Below, piece by piece: positions 17,624-27,915 of a DNA stretch of 64,000 bases. A program made the translations under genes and the position numbers. Source of the DNA: Cohnella faecalis. Lineage in GTDB: Bacteria > Bacillota > Bacilli > Paenibacillales > Paenibacillaceae. Every line of letters starts with the position of its first letter. Position 1 is the stretch's first letter. The notes under the pieces were generated by a model. The model was not told the origin of the DNA and ran no database searches. It worked only from the letters and a program-made list of their open reading frames with translations. The DNA is taken from NCBI RefSeq assembly GCF_003570905.1, contig NZ_QXJM01000039.1, positions 186,001 through 250,000 on the forward strand, read 5' to 3'.

Positions 17624-19281
17624 TGCGCCCTCACCCTTCGAGTCGTCCTGCTCCGTTTCGACCTGGCATTAGCGCTAGCCGGTCGCCGCGAGGAGCGAGA
17701 CGATTTTTTTCTTTTTCGTACGGCGACAAGCGGGGTTGCGGATTTTCTTCGAGTGGATTTGCGTTTAAGACGAGAGGGTGCGGTTTTGACGGATTTGCTC
17801 CGTTTCCGTTTGCGAGCGGCTTTGCGCCGTCTGCGCGGTTGGGCCGGAGGATCGTTCTCGGCACCGACGGCGGCAGGAGTTCGAACGGATGCGGCTGCCG
17901 CAGGCGTTCTAGCAGGCGGCGCCTGAGATACAAGCCGGACGAGAGGCACGGCGGCGGGCGGGACGGCAGCCGGATCCGCGGCGGCTGCCGCCGCTGCGGC
18001 CGGAACGAGCGGCGGCTCGAAAACCGCGGGCGCTAGAACGGGATCCATAGCGGGGGCCGATGCCGCGAACGCGGCGAGCGGAGCTCCTTCGACCGTAAAT
18101 TCCATTACGGCAAAAGGACTGTCCACGACAGGCTCCGGAGCCGTATAATCGCCGGGCTCATACTTGATTTTATCGGCTTCCAGCTGCGTCAACGCTTCCC
18201 ACTTGCTCGCCTCGGTCAGCATGACCCTCTGGAGGATCGGGTCGAGCTCCAGGTTCATGAAAGTAACGGGATCGAACACGACTTCCTTGACGTGCTTATA
18301 GAATTCGTTCGGGAACGCCATGTCGATCCACAGAAGCTCGAACATCTCCTGATCGATCGGATTCGCTTGATGGTAGCCGTCGATCATTCCGCGCACCCAC
18401 GTCAAATCCCAGACGCCCATGTCGTCCATTGTGCTCGTAATGAGCTTCCTCAGATCGCGGAAGGGCAAATCGTAAGCGACGCCGTCGAGGTCGATAATCC
18501 AGATGCCGTCCGGTCCCATTTGTCCGTTCGACCATCCGTAGTCCTGATGAGCCAGACCCCAATAGGGCTCGCCCATCGCTTTCATCCGGCCGTAAGGAGA
18601 TTCTTGAAAGCGGGCGAAAATGTCCAGCGCCTGCCGCTCGAACTCGTCGACGACGGACAATAAGCGGGCGCTTGCGGCCGTCTCCGGATAAGCTTCCGCG
18701 ATGTGGCGAAACCAGCCGATTTTGGCGATTATTTTCTCATAGTTCTTTTTCCAGCCGTACAGGCGGGACGACTTGCCTGCATTGGGGGGCGGCACGTAGC
18801 CCTTGGATATGCGATGGAATTCTCCGAGCCCGTTGCAGAGCGAGGCCGCGCCTTCCACGTCCACTTTGGACACCGGAATCAAAGGCTCGATCCAGTCGGT
18901 CACGATCCACAGCTTGCCTCCGGCTTCCACGTACAGGGCGCCTTCCACTGTCGGAATCAATTGCGGAACGCGAGCGCCCTGCTCGACCAAATATTGCTGA
19001 GCGCCAATGCTGAACAGACTGCGGGAAGGCTCTCGATGCAGCACCTTGATGCTTCGCGGCCCGTGGTTCGTCACGATCTTCCAGATGGCGCCGCCTTTGT
19101 CCGGCTTGGACGTGATCAAGGTCATTTCAGAGACGCGCATGTCGTAGAGCTCCATGACTTCATAGGCCATGGCTTCAAGCTCGGGCGGGACATATTGCTC
19201 CAGCACGATGCCGGGCAGCTCCGCAGCGGTAAGATGATCCCAAGGCTGAACGATGTAGGGCTCCATTCCTTTTGTCGTCAC
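17620..19281 (-). CDS. cotS: CotS-like kinase-fold protein with a long basic tail
   Basis: 553 residues. Residues 1-375 are a CotS/aminoglycoside-phosphotransferase fold: a lysine segment near GPRSIKVLHREPSRS, a catalytic-loop motif LAHQDYGWSNGQ and a metal motif IIDLDGVAYDLPFRDLRK. The key Asp and Asn are kept, so kinase activity is possible. After about residue 385 an Ala/Pro linker leads to a roughly 75-residue Arg/Lys-rich tail (RRRRKAARKRKRSKS and SRRPASANARSKRSR), absent from Bacillus CotS (about 350 residues). Start taken as GTG 19281, with weak spacing; ATG 19266 is an alternative. A CATACAAA word just upstream resembles a sigma-E -10. Confidence 0.85.
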   Translation of the reverse strand: MTTKGMEPYIVQPWDHLTAAELPGIVLEQYVPPELEAMAYEVMELYDMRVSEMTLITSKPDKGGAIWKIVTNHGPRSIKVLHREPSRSLFSIGAQQYLVEQGARVPQLIPTVEGALYVEAGGKLWIVTDWIEPLIPVSKVDVEGAASLCNGLGEFHRISKGYVPPPNAGKSSRLYGWKKNYEKIIAKIGWFRHIAEAYPETAASARLLSVVDEFERQALDIFARFQESPYGRMKAMGEPYWGLAHQDYGWSNGQMGPDGIWIIDLDGVAYDLPFRDLRKLITSTMDDMGVWDLTWVRGMIDGYHQANPIDQEMFELLWIDMAFPNEFYKHVKEVVFDPVTFMNLELDPILQRVMLTEASKWEALTQLEADKIKYEPGDYTAPEPVVDSPFAVMEFTVEGAPLAAFAASAPAMDPVLAPAVFEPPLVPAAAAAAAADPAAVPPAAVPLVRLVSQAPPARTPAAAASVRTPAAVGAENDPPAQPRRRRKAARKRKRSKSVKTAPSRLKRKSTRRKSATPLVAVRKRKKSSRSSRRPASANARSKRSRTTRRVRAQ

Positions 19282-19496
19282 ATCCTGTCATGAGCGGTTT
19301 AGGGTTATTTGTATGCATATGTCTCACAAGAGGGGGTTGACATGTATAGGAGTGGATATTGCATGCGGCAAGAGTCAACTTTTGTCCCGTCAAATCCGCC
19401 TTTGTCCCGCATCATAAGCCTATACCGATTCAAGCATAGGCAATAGGATAACAAGAGCTCGGAAAAAGGCTAATGGACAGGGAAGGATGATACGCC

Positions 19497-20093
19497 TTGC
19501 AAAAAATCGACATCATGAGAAACGCGCTGAAGAACGAGTCCGACAAGATCGTCGAGGTCCAAGTCGAATACAAAAACGGAAGGAAAAAAGCGACGTATTG
19601 CCTGGAGCCCGATAAAGTCGGCAACCGGGAGGAAGCGCTCGCGAGAATTTTGAGAGAGGTCGATTGGGAAAAGGTAGAGGAGGCGGAAATCGAATATTCC
19701 AACGGCAAAACGGCGGAGATTAATCTAAGCGCGGTTCATACCGCGAGAGCGGCTGCGCTGCCGGTCGTCAAGATCGAAGACGGGGAAAAGGAGACCGAGG
19801 CAGCGGCAGTCGCAACAGAACCGCAAGCGAATGCAGCAGTTGCCGATTCCAAACCTGCTGAAGACGGAGTCGTCGTGTCCGCGCTTGCCGATTCCGCGAG
19901 TCCGGCGGCGAAAGCTCCGGCGCCGAAAGCCGCGAGCAGAGCCCGAAACCGCAAGCCGTTGTCTGCCAGAAGCGGAAGATTGAGGACGGGGAGGGCGGTA
20001 CGGAAGGCGAAAGCCGTCCGAAGCCGGGCGAGCAAGCGGTCTGTGGCGAACAAGTTCGTCCGGGCCGGCCAACGGACAATCGTAGGGCCGTAA
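19497..20093 (+). CDS. Basic-tailed paralogue of the acidic protein
   Basis: 198 residues from a TTG start (GGGAAGGA about 10 nt upstream). The first 75 residues align with the protein at 12814: MQKIDIMRNALKNESDK against MSKADLVRKVIEDVN, then VEYKNGRKKATYCLE, LREVDWEKVEEAEIEYSNGK. This alignment also supports the TTG start. The tail is Ala-rich and then strongly basic (SRARNRKPLSARSGRLRTGR, RKAKAVRSRASKRSVANK), so the two paralogues carry opposite charges. No known family. It sits beside CotS, and a spore-coat or DNA-binding role is a guess. Confidence 0.78.
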   Translation: MQKIDIMRNALKNESDKIVEVQVEYKNGRKKATYCLEPDKVGNREEALARILREVDWEKVEEAEIEYSNGKTAEINLSAVHTARAAALPVVKIEDGEKETEAAAVATEPQANAAVADSKPAEDGVVVSALADSASPAAKAPAPKAASRARNRKPLSARSGRLRTGRAVRKAKAVRSRASKRSVANKFVRAGQRTIVGP

Positions 20094-20129
20094 TTGAGGT
20101 TGGGCGATACACCCGATACAATAAAGATC

Positions 20130-20176
20130 AGCGATACGATAAGCTCCGTGTTCCTCGCGACACGGACATTATCGCT
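20130..20176 (+). terminator. Extended hairpin after the basic-tailed gene
   Basis: AGCGATACGATAA, CCGTGT-tcctcgcg-ACACGG, TTATCGCT form a two-part stem. No T run follows, so termination is uncertain; it may be an mRNA-stabilising structure. Confidence 0.4.
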
Positions 20177-20250
20177 GAGTCGGCACGGACAAGCCTTGTT
20201 TAGCCGGCCGTTCCGAAAGAAACCTTCGTTCGAACAGGAGAGAAGCAATC

Positions 20251-22043
20251 GTGCGCTACTTGTACCCCTATTTTCGTACCTATTGGAAGCTATTCTTCGT
20301 TGCTCTCCTGTTTCTGACGTTCGAGACGTTGTGCGATCTGCTTCAGCCGACGCTTATGGCCCGGATCATCGACGAGGGCGTAGCGAACAAGGAGCTGCCG
20401 ATCGTCTTCCGAATCGGCATGTTCATGCTTCTCGTGACGGCTGCGGGCGCAGTGGCGGCTACCGTGCGAAGCATAGTTGCCAGCCATGTGTCGCAGCGAT
20501 TCGGGGCCGAGCTGAGATCGAACCTGTTCCGCCACATCCAATCGCTGTCGTTCCAGAGCATCGACAAGTTCGACCGGGCGTCGCTCGTGACCCGCCTAAC
20601 GAACGATGTGACGCAAATACAAAACTTCGTGAACGGCTTGATGCGAATTTTTGTGAAGGCGCCGCTTATTTGCATAGGCAGTCTTATTATGGCGGTGCGA
20701 TTGAATCCCCCTCTTTCCGTCGTGCTGGCGGTTGTCGTCCCGCTCGTCTCCATTCTGATCGTCATGAACATGAGAATCGGATTTCCATTGTTCGCCAAAG
20801 TCCAGCAGGCGCTTGACCGGGTGAACGGAGCTTCCCGGGAATATTTGTCGGGAGTACGCGTCGTGAAGGCGTTCAACCGGTTCGACTACGAGACGGACAA
20901 GTTCGGCTCGGTCAACGGCGAATACCGGGACCAGTCGACGAAAGCGATGCGGCTCATGGCCGTCTTCGGCCCGGCATCATGTTGACCGTGAACTTCGGCA
21001 TCGCGGCGGTCATCTGGATCGGAGGAGTTCGGGTCGATCAAGGCCATATGCAGGTCGGGCATATTATCGCGTTTATCAATTACATGACGCAGATTTTGTT
21101 CTCTCTCATGATGATATCGAACGTATTCACGATGTATGTGAGAGCCAAGGCATCGTCGGATAGAATCGGCGAAGTGTTCTCGGAGACCGATCGGAATATA
21201 GGAACGGAGAAAACACGGTCGGAGGCAGATGCGGAAAACGCGTCGTTAGCGGGGCGCAGCAGGACGGAATTGGTCTTCAGTGAGCGAGACAGAGGAAGGA
21301 TCGACTTCGAGAACGTGGTCTTTTCCTACGAGGGAGCGGGCGGCGATCCCGTGCTAAAAAACGTAACCTTCTCTTGTCTGCCGGGCGAGACGGTAGGCAT
21401 CATTGGCTCGACTGGCTCTGGAAAAAGCACGCTAGTCAGCCTCATCCCGCGCTTCTACGACGCGGTCTCCGGCACGGTTCGTGTTAACGGAGCGGACGCA
21501 CGAAGCTTTGAGCCCCGAGCGCTCAGGGAGCGGATCGCGGTCGTTCCGCAGAAGGCGGTGCTGTTCTCCGGAACCGTGGCGGAGAACATCCGCTGGGGCA
21601 AGGAGGCCGCATCGAACGAAGAGATCGTGCTTGCGGCGAAGCTGGCGCAGGCCCATGAATTCATTGCGTCCTTTCCCGAAGGCTACGACACTTTCCTTGG
21701 GCAAGGCGGCGTGAATCTGTCCGGAGGACAGAAGCAGCGAATGTCCATTGCGCGCGCTTTGGTCAGGGGTCCTGATATTTTGATTCTGGACGATTGCACG
21801 AGCGCGGTCGACGTGGCGACGGAGGCCCGGATCATGGCGGGACTGCGAGGCTATTCAAGCGGGCTGACTTGTCTCGTTATCGCACAGCGAATTACGTCCG
21901 TCATGGATGCGGACCGGATCGTCGTTCTGGACGATGGGGCGATCGCGGGCATGGGCAAGCACGACGAGCTCCTTCGGCAATGCCGTACATACCGGGAAAT
22001 TTACCGCTCGCAGGCGGGCAAGGAGGCGGCGGGACATGCCTAA
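20251..22043 (+). pseudogene. ABC exporter half-transporter 1 (degenerate ATPase site), one frameshift
   Basis: About 597 residues if repaired: a six-helix membrane domain, then an ATPase domain with Walker A GSTGSGKST, signature LSGGQKQR and Walker B ILILDDCTSAVD. The catalytic Glu is Asp, the mark of the degenerate subunit in heterodimeric exporters (YheI/YheH, BmrC/BmrD type). The frame breaks at 20973-20974, where CCCGG should be CCCGGG (…MAVFGP then GIMLTVNFG). It overlaps the partner gene by 8 nt (22036-22043). Likely exports drugs or peptides. Confidence 0.85.
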
Positions 22044-23942
22044 CAAATCGAATGAGCCTATAGAGGGGAGAACGGGAGCCGCTTTCTCCGAAGCTCGCAA
22101 AGAAGAAGCGTCGCCGCCTCCTCCGATGCCGCCGGTGCAGGTAGCCGGCCGTCCTCCCATCGGAGGAATGCGGCGGGGGCCTGTCGCCAAACCGAAAAAT
22201 TTAAGAGAGACTCTAGCTCGGCTCTGGTCGTATTTCGGCAAGGAGAAGAGACTGCTTGCTCTTATCTTTGTTATCGTTGCGGTCGATTCGGCGATTGTCC
22301 TGGCCGGGCCCTATTTGATCGGAGTAGCCGTGGACGCGATGGAGGCCGCCGGCGGCGGGCCGGTCGACTTCGGCATGCTGGAAATAGCTCTTGTCGCGCT
22401 TATTGCCGCCTATATAGCGGACGCGGCGCTGACTTTCGTGCAAGGCTGGCTGATGGCGGGCGTATCCCAGCGCATTGTCATGCGGCTTCGCGGAGCTCTG
22501 TTCGCCAAGCTGCAAAAGCTTCCGATCCGTTACTTCGATTCGCGCTCGCACGGGGAAATGATGAGCCGCATGTCCAACGATATCGACAACGTCAGCAGCA
22601 CGATCGCTCAGTCCGCCGTGCAGGTCATGACAGGCTCGGTAGCTATCGTCGGCGCGCTCGTCATGATGCTGGTCATGAGCCCGATTTTGACGTTGGCCAG
22701 TCTTATTACGGTTCCTGCCGTCTTCCTGTTAACCCGGACGATAGCCCGCTCGACCGGCCCGCTGTTCAAGGAGCAGCAGAATCGGCTCGGCAAGCTGAAC
22801 GGCCATGTGGAGGAGACGATCTCCGGCATACAAGTCGTTAAGGCGTTCAATCGCGAGGAGCATGCGATCGCCGAATTCGACGCCGTCAACCGGGAGCTAA
22901 GCGAGGTGGGGATCAAGGCGCAAATTCGGGCGGGCTTCCTCATGCCGATCATGAACGTTATCAATAATATTGGCTTCGCAGCCGTAGCCATTGTCGGGGG
23001 AATCCTCGCGGTCAAAGGGCTGATTACGATAGGCATCATCGCCAGCTTTATCAGCTATTCCCGGCAATTCGTGCGGCCGCTTAACGAGCTGGCGAACGTG
23101 TTCAATCTTCTGCAATCCGGAGTGGCCGGCGCGGAAAGGGTGTTCGAGGTTCTGGACGAGGAGGAGGAGCCGGCCGATCCGTCGGGGGCTGTCGCGCTGT
23201 CCAACCCGGGGGGCATGTCGAATTCGACCGAGTGTCGTTCGGTTACCGCCCGGACGTCACGATTTTGCACGATGTAAGCTTCGTTGCCCCTTCGGGCAGC
23301 AGCACCGCGTTCGTCGGACCGACCGGGGCGGGCAAGACGACCGTCGTCAATCTGCTTGCGCGCTTCTACGACGTGACGAGCGGCAGCATCCGGATCGATG
23401 GCCGCGATATTCGGGAGTATACGAAAGACAGCCTTCGCCGAACATTCGGTATCGTCTTGCAGGATACTTACCTGTTCTCCGGCACGATCAAGGACAATAT
23501 CAAATACGGCAGCCCCGACGCCACCGATGAAGAAGTGGCGAGAGCTGCCGCAATGGCAAACGCGGACGTATTCATAAGAAGGCTGCCTCGGCAATACGAA
23601 ACCGTTCTGTCGGAGAACGGAGGCAATCTGAGCCAGGGGCAGAGACAGCTGCTGGCAATCGCGAGAGCCATTCTGGCGAAGCCGTCCATTCTGATCCTCG
23701 ACGAGGCTACCAGCAGTATCGATACCCGGACGGAGCTGCACATTCAGGACGCGCTGCTGACCGTCATGCAAGGACGCACGAGCTTCATCATCGCCCACCG
23801 GCTCAATACGATCCAGGGAGCGGATACGATCATGGTAGTCGATAGAGGGGGCATCGCGGAGCAAGGAAGCCACGAAGAGCTGATCGAGAGGAACGGCGAG
23901 TACAGCCGAATGTTCGCGAATCAGCTCCAGAGGCTTACTTGA
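22036..23942 (+). pseudogene. ABC exporter half-transporter 2 (canonical ATPase), one frameshift
   Basis: Begins at ATG 22036 (MPNKSNEPIEGRTGAAFSEA) with a roughly 55-residue Pro-rich cytoplasmic extension before the membrane domain. The ATPase has Walker A GPTGAGKTT, Walker B ILILDEATSSID with the catalytic Glu, and a non-standard signature LSQGQ. An LSQGQ facing the Asp-type Walker B of subunit 1 gives one inactive and one active site, as in known heterodimers. The frame breaks in the G6 run at 23208-23213; a seventh G restores …NPGGHVEFDRVSFGYRPD. Its stop overlaps the convergent cyclophilin gene by 8 nt. Confidence 0.85.
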
Positions 23943-24678
23943 TCGTTTCCGGCTCCGGATAGTCGACGCCCTTCGTGTCGACCGTTACTTTGGTCATGGA
24001 CATCGGATCGAGCGGGCGATCTTGATCGGCTGTATTCTGCCTCACGATCTCGTCGGCGACGTCCATTCCTTCCAGCACTTGTCCGAACGCGGCGTATTGG
24101 CCGTCCAGGAAAGGGGAATCGGCGACCATGATGAAAAATTGCGAGCCGGCCGAATCCGGGCTTTGGGAACGCGCCATGGAGATGACTCCACGCGTATGCT
24201 TCAAATCGTTTGTGAATTTATTAGTCGAAAACTCCCCTTTAATGCCATAGCCGGGGCCGCCCATGCCTGTACCTTCCGGGTCACCGCCCTGAATCATAAA
24301 GTCGGGAATAACGCGGTGGAAAATGAGCCCGTCGTAGAAGCCTTTTTTGACGAGGGAAATGAAGTTGTTGACCGTATTCGGCGCTACTTTCGGGTATAGC
24401 TCGACGGTGATCGTCTTGCCGGTGCTCATCTCGATTGTGACGACCGGATTTTGATCCGAATGGTTCGGGTTGTCCAACGGATCGGTAGACGACGGCGAAG
24501 GAGTAGGCGTCGGCTCTGCGCTGGGAGAGGACGAGGCTGCGCCTCCATTCCCGCTTGAAGAGGTGCTGGTGCCCTCGGCTGCGGGAGTCTCGACTCTTTT
24601 GCCGCATGCTGTCGTCAAAGCGAGCAGGAGGGCGATCATTACGATTGCGGTAACGGCTAATTTCGGTTTTTTAATCAT
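23935..24678 (-). CDS. Cyclophilin-type peptidyl-prolyl isomerase lipoprotein
   Basis: 247 residues. A type II signal peptide ends in the lipobox LTTAC, so the protein is anchored outside the membrane. A Ser/Pro/Thr linker of about 45 residues leads to a bacterial cyclophilin domain with FHRVIPDFMIQGGDPEGTG (active-site Arg and Phe), SAGSQFFI and YAAFGQVLEGMDV. It likely helps proline isomerisation during folding of secreted or envelope proteins. ATG with a GGGGG-type ribosome site. Located downstream of two methyltransferase genes on the same strand. Confidence 0.92.
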   Translation of the reverse strand: MIKKPKLAVTAIVMIALLLALTTACGKRVETPAAEGTSTSSSGNGGAASSSPSAEPTPTPSPSSTDPLDNPNHSDQNPVVTIEMSTGKTITVELYPKVAPNTVNNFISLVKKGFYDGLIFHRVIPDFMIQGGDPEGTGMGGPGYGIKGEFSTNKFTNDLKHTRGVISMARSQSPDSAGSQFFIMVADSPFLDGQYAAFGQVLEGMDVADEIVRQNTADQDRPLDPMSMTKVTVDTKGVDYPEPETIK

Positions 24679-24766
24679 TACGGTAGTACCCCCTTAACTT
24701 GTCTTTACCTTCGTGAATGATAGCATATTCGCGTATGGAGTGCCAAGATATGGGGGCGTTCCGGGG

Positions 24767-25456
24767 TCAATCCGCATGCAGCCACCAGACTCCGCCGCAT
24801 TCCGGAACGCGGAGAAGTTCCTCGCGGGCGACCCGGTCGCCAAGCTCGTCTCCGAAGAAGAAGCGGGTCATCTCCTCGGCTTCCTTGGTCGATTCAAAGA
24901 GATAATCCGTCCGTATCCACCTGTGGGCAAAGCCGTAAAGGTTCGCAAGCTGGGCGTAGTACGGCAAAAGAAAGTCTGGAGGAGCAGGCGTTTCGACGCC
25001 TGTTCCCATCGTTTCGAACAGGATGATCGTCCCTTTGCTGCGGACAATTCTTTTCAATTCGGACATGACGATGCGCAGGTTGTCCTCCCAATCGGGAGCG
25101 TCGGCGCTGGCCAGGTAGCAGACGCTCCAGCCCGCTACGACCAGATCCGCGCATCCATCTTCCAGAGGCAATCTTCGATGGTCGGCGACTTCTGTCCGCC
25201 AATTGCTCAGCTTCGCCTCCGATAATTGTCTGGCCGTCTCGTTCAACATCGCTTGCGAGGCATCCAGGGCGACGAGCGATTTGGCGCGTGGGGCCAGGAC
25301 GGCGGACAACCTCCCCGTTCCGGCGCCTATGTCGACGATGTCCAACCCCTCGAACGGCCTGATTTCCTCGATAACTCCATCGAGCGGCGGCTGCGACGCG
25401 ATTAACCGGGCGTATTTTTCCGCTTCCTCCAAGTAAATTTTCGCGTGGTCCGGCAT
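24767..25456 (-). CDS. Class I SAM-dependent methyltransferase
   Basis: 229 residues from ATG 25456, which has GAGGAGGT 12-19 nt upstream; the frame is open farther upstream but without start signals. Motif I VDIGAGTGRLSAVL, motif II VALDASQAM and a motif IV-like ADLVVAGWSVCYL are clear. The C-terminal part is Trp- and Tyr-rich and probably sets the substrate, which cannot be named. It follows the MerR-methyltransferase fusion gene by 71 nt, so both may belong to one transcript. Confidence 0.85.
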   Translation of the reverse strand: MPDHAKIYLEEAEKYARLIASQPPLDGVIEEIRPFEGLDIVDIGAGTGRLSAVLAPRAKSLVALDASQAMLNETARQLSEAKLSNWRTEVADHRRLPLEDGCADLVVAGWSVCYLASADAPDWEDNLRIVMSELKRIVRSKGTIILFETMGTGVETPAPPDFLLPYYAQLANLYGFAHRWIRTDYLFESTKEAEEMTRFFFGDELGDRVAREELLRVPECGGVWWLHAD

Positions 25457-25527
25457 AATGAAAAAAACCTCCTCGTATAAGTTCGACTGCTTCGGCTTTA
25501 AGCCTAGCGGTTGACGTAACGTGAAGG

Positions 25528-26559
25528 TCAATAGCGATTTTGCGGTCGGATTGGTACGGCGCAGACGAGATGAAGCATGTCGTTGATCCGGCGAGCCCGG
25601 GTCATATACCCATGGGCTTCGAGCCATCGGATGACGGTGGGGAGCTTCGGATAGCCGCTCATCGGATCGCTGTCGTCGAGGTCGCTATCGGCGTCGCTAA
25701 GGCTGAATAAGTCCGCGATGCTGATGCGGCCGTGAGGCTTTAGTACCCGGCGCATTTCCTCCAGCGCGAGAGGCTGCTGCTCCGCCGATAGATGCCGGAA
25801 TGCAAAGCTGGATGCTATAAAATCGAATTGTCCGTTCGTATAAGGAACGGCGAGCATATTGCCCAGCTTCGTCTCGAGCTCAGGAAGCTTCGCTGCGCAC
25901 TGCTCTAACATTTTGGCGGATTGGTCGACGCCGCACATTCGCGCTCCCCGGTCGAGAAGCTTGCTTGCCAGATTACCCGTCCCGACGCCCAGATCGAGGC
26001 CGGTCTCTCCGGGTATGGGAGAGAGCCATTCGGCAACAAGCTCCAGCGCCTCCTCGTAATCGGCGAATGTTCCGGATGAAGCTCGCACCCGTTCGTCATG
26101 ATGGTCAGCGAGAAGGTCGTAATTCCAGCGATCCAGCCAATTTTTGCGCTGTTCGCGAAGCTGTCTCGAGTCGTCGGCTAATTGGAACAAGTCAGCGTAG
26201 GGAATTTCTTTATCCCGATCCTTCAGGAGGAGCAGCATTCGGTCGGTCGTTTCGATGACTTGCTTCATTTCGATCCAGTCGGCGACTATGGCGGAGCGGC
26301 GCATTTCCAGAAATCGCAGCAGCTCGTCGCGGGCTTCGGTTTCATCGCTGCTGCCGTCCAGCCATTGCTTGATGTGCTCAAGGGGCATTCCGGCTTCGCG
26401 CAGAGAGATGATTGTCCGCAAGCGTTCGAGCTCCTGCTCGGTGAACGTGCGGTAGCGGTTTGTTTTATCCTTGGAAGGTGCGAGCAAGCCCTGTTCCTCG
26501 TAGAAGCGGATTGCTCTCGGGGAGAGGTTGAGCATATTCGCGACTTCTTTGATTCTCAT
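25528..26559 (-). CDS. MerR regulator fused to a SAM-dependent methyltransferase
   Basis: 343 residues from ATG 26559; TTG 26565 sits at a better distance from AAGGAGG and is equally possible. Residues 1-75 are a MerR winged helix (MRIKEVANMLNLSPRAIRFY), followed by a coiled-coil dimer helix to about 150. From about 195 a methyltransferase fold begins: motif I GLDLGVGTGNLASKLL, motif II CGVDQSAKM, motif IV FDFIASSFAFRHLS. The fusion implies either a sensor that uses SAM or its product as ligand, or a methyltransferase that controls its own gene. A second free-standing methyltransferase gene lies just downstream. Confidence 0.85.
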   Translation of the reverse strand: MRIKEVANMLNLSPRAIRFYEEQGLLAPSKDKTNRYRTFTEQELERLRTIISLREAGMPLEHIKQWLDGSSDETEARDELLRFLEMRRSAIVADWIEMKQVIETTDRMLLLLKDRDKEIPYADLFQLADDSRQLREQRKNWLDRWNYDLLADHHDERVRASSGTFADYEEALELVAEWLSPIPGETGLDLGVGTGNLASKLLDRGARMCGVDQSAKMLEQCAAKLPELETKLGNMLAVPYTNGQFDFIASSFAFRHLSAEQQPLALEEMRRVLKPHGRISIADLFSLSDADSDLDDSDPMSGYPKLPTVIRWLEAHGYMTRARRINDMLHLVCAVPIRPQNRY

Positions 26560-26659
26560 AGGCAAGGCAGGCCTCCTTCTTCGGATATGGGGAGTTGCAG
26601 AGGAACGTTGACGCGGCGTTAAGGTTGTTGAGCTTGTGCAAGCCATTCGTGCGTGCGCG

Positions 26660-27886
26660 GGTCTCGGTAGCCCATTCGGAGCGGGTTACGAGAGCGAAAC
26701 GAGTGTGAGCGGACCCCGGTAACCCGCTTGGAGTCGGTTACGAGCGGGAAATGAGCGTGTGCGCACCCCGGTAACCCGCCCACAGCCGGTTACGAGAGCG
26801 AAACGAGTGTGAGCGGACCCCGGTAACCCGCTTGGAGTCGGTTACGAGTGTGGAATGAGCGTGAGCGGACCCCGGTAACCCGCCCACAGCCGGTTACGAG
26901 AGCGAAACGAGTGTGAGCGGACCCCGGTAACCCGCTTGGAGTCGGTTACGAGCGGGAATCGAGTGTGCGTGAGTCTCGGTAACCTGCCCGCAGCTGGTTA
27001 CGAGTGTGAAATGAGCGTGTGCGCACCCGGTAACCCGCTCGGAGCCGGTTACGAGCGCGAATCGAACGTGTGCGAACCCCGGTAACCCGCCCACAGCCGG
27101 TTACGAGTGTGAAATGAGCGTGTGCGAACCCCGGTAACCCGCCCACAGCCGGTTACGAGAGCGAAACGAGTGTGAGCGGACCCCGGTAACCCGCTCGGAG
27201 CCGGTTACGAGTGTGAAATGAGCGTATGCGCACCCGGTAACCCGCTCGGAGCCGGTTACGAGTGTGAATCGAACGTGCGCGAACCCCGGTAACCCGCTCG
27301 GAGCCGTTACGAGCGCGAATCGAACGTGTGCGAACCCCGGTAACCCGCCCACAGCCGGTTACGAGAGCGAAACGAGTGTGAGCGGACCCCGGTAACCCGC
27401 TCGGAGCCGGTTACGAGTGTGAAATGAGCGTGTGCGCACCCCGGTAACCCACCCACAGCCGGTTACGAGTGTGAAATGAGCGTGTGCGCACCCGGTAACC
27501 CGCTCGGAGCCGGTTACGAGCGCGAATCGAACGTGTGCGAACCCCGGTAACCCGCCCACAGCCGGTTACGAGAGCGAAACGAGTGTGAGCGGACCCCGGT
27601 AACCCGCTCGGAGCCGGTTACGAGTGTGAAATGAGCGTATGCGCACCCGGTAACCCGCTCGGAGCCGGTTACGAGTATGAATCGAACGTGCGCGAACGCC
27701 GGTAACCCACCCGCAGCCGGTTACGAGAGCGAAACGAGTGTGAGCGGACCCCGGTAACCCGCTCGGAGCCGGTTACGAGCGCGAATCGAACGTGTGCGAA
27801 CCCCGGTAACCCACCCGCAGCCGGTTACGAGTATGAATCGAGTGTGCGCAAACTCCGGTAACCCACCCACAGCCGGTTACGAGAGC
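26660..27886. repeat. Tandem repeat array C: 24 units of about 52 bp
   Basis: 24 occurrences of GGTTACGAG (one as CGTTACGAG) lie between 26683 and 27877, a mean spacing of 51.9 bp. Each unit has GTAACC-N11-GGTTAC, a 6-bp inverted repeat whose loop is CGCTCGGAGCC, CGCCCACAGCC or CGCTTGGAGTC, then a variable stretch (GCGAATCGAACGTGTGCGAA, TGTGAAATGAGCG or AGCGAAACGAGTGTGAGCGG). The subtypes recur in partly regular order, pointing to expansion by multi-unit duplication. It lies upstream of the MerR fusion gene and downstream of mqnD. Confidence 0.94.
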
Positions 27887-27915
27887 CGTCGTACCGCGCC
27901 GCCAACCCATTTCCC

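Noticed and set aside
26646..27890. Array C (and A, B, D) as CRISPR
   Set aside because: Units are contiguous with no unique spacers, periods are uniform, and no cas gene is present in the window.
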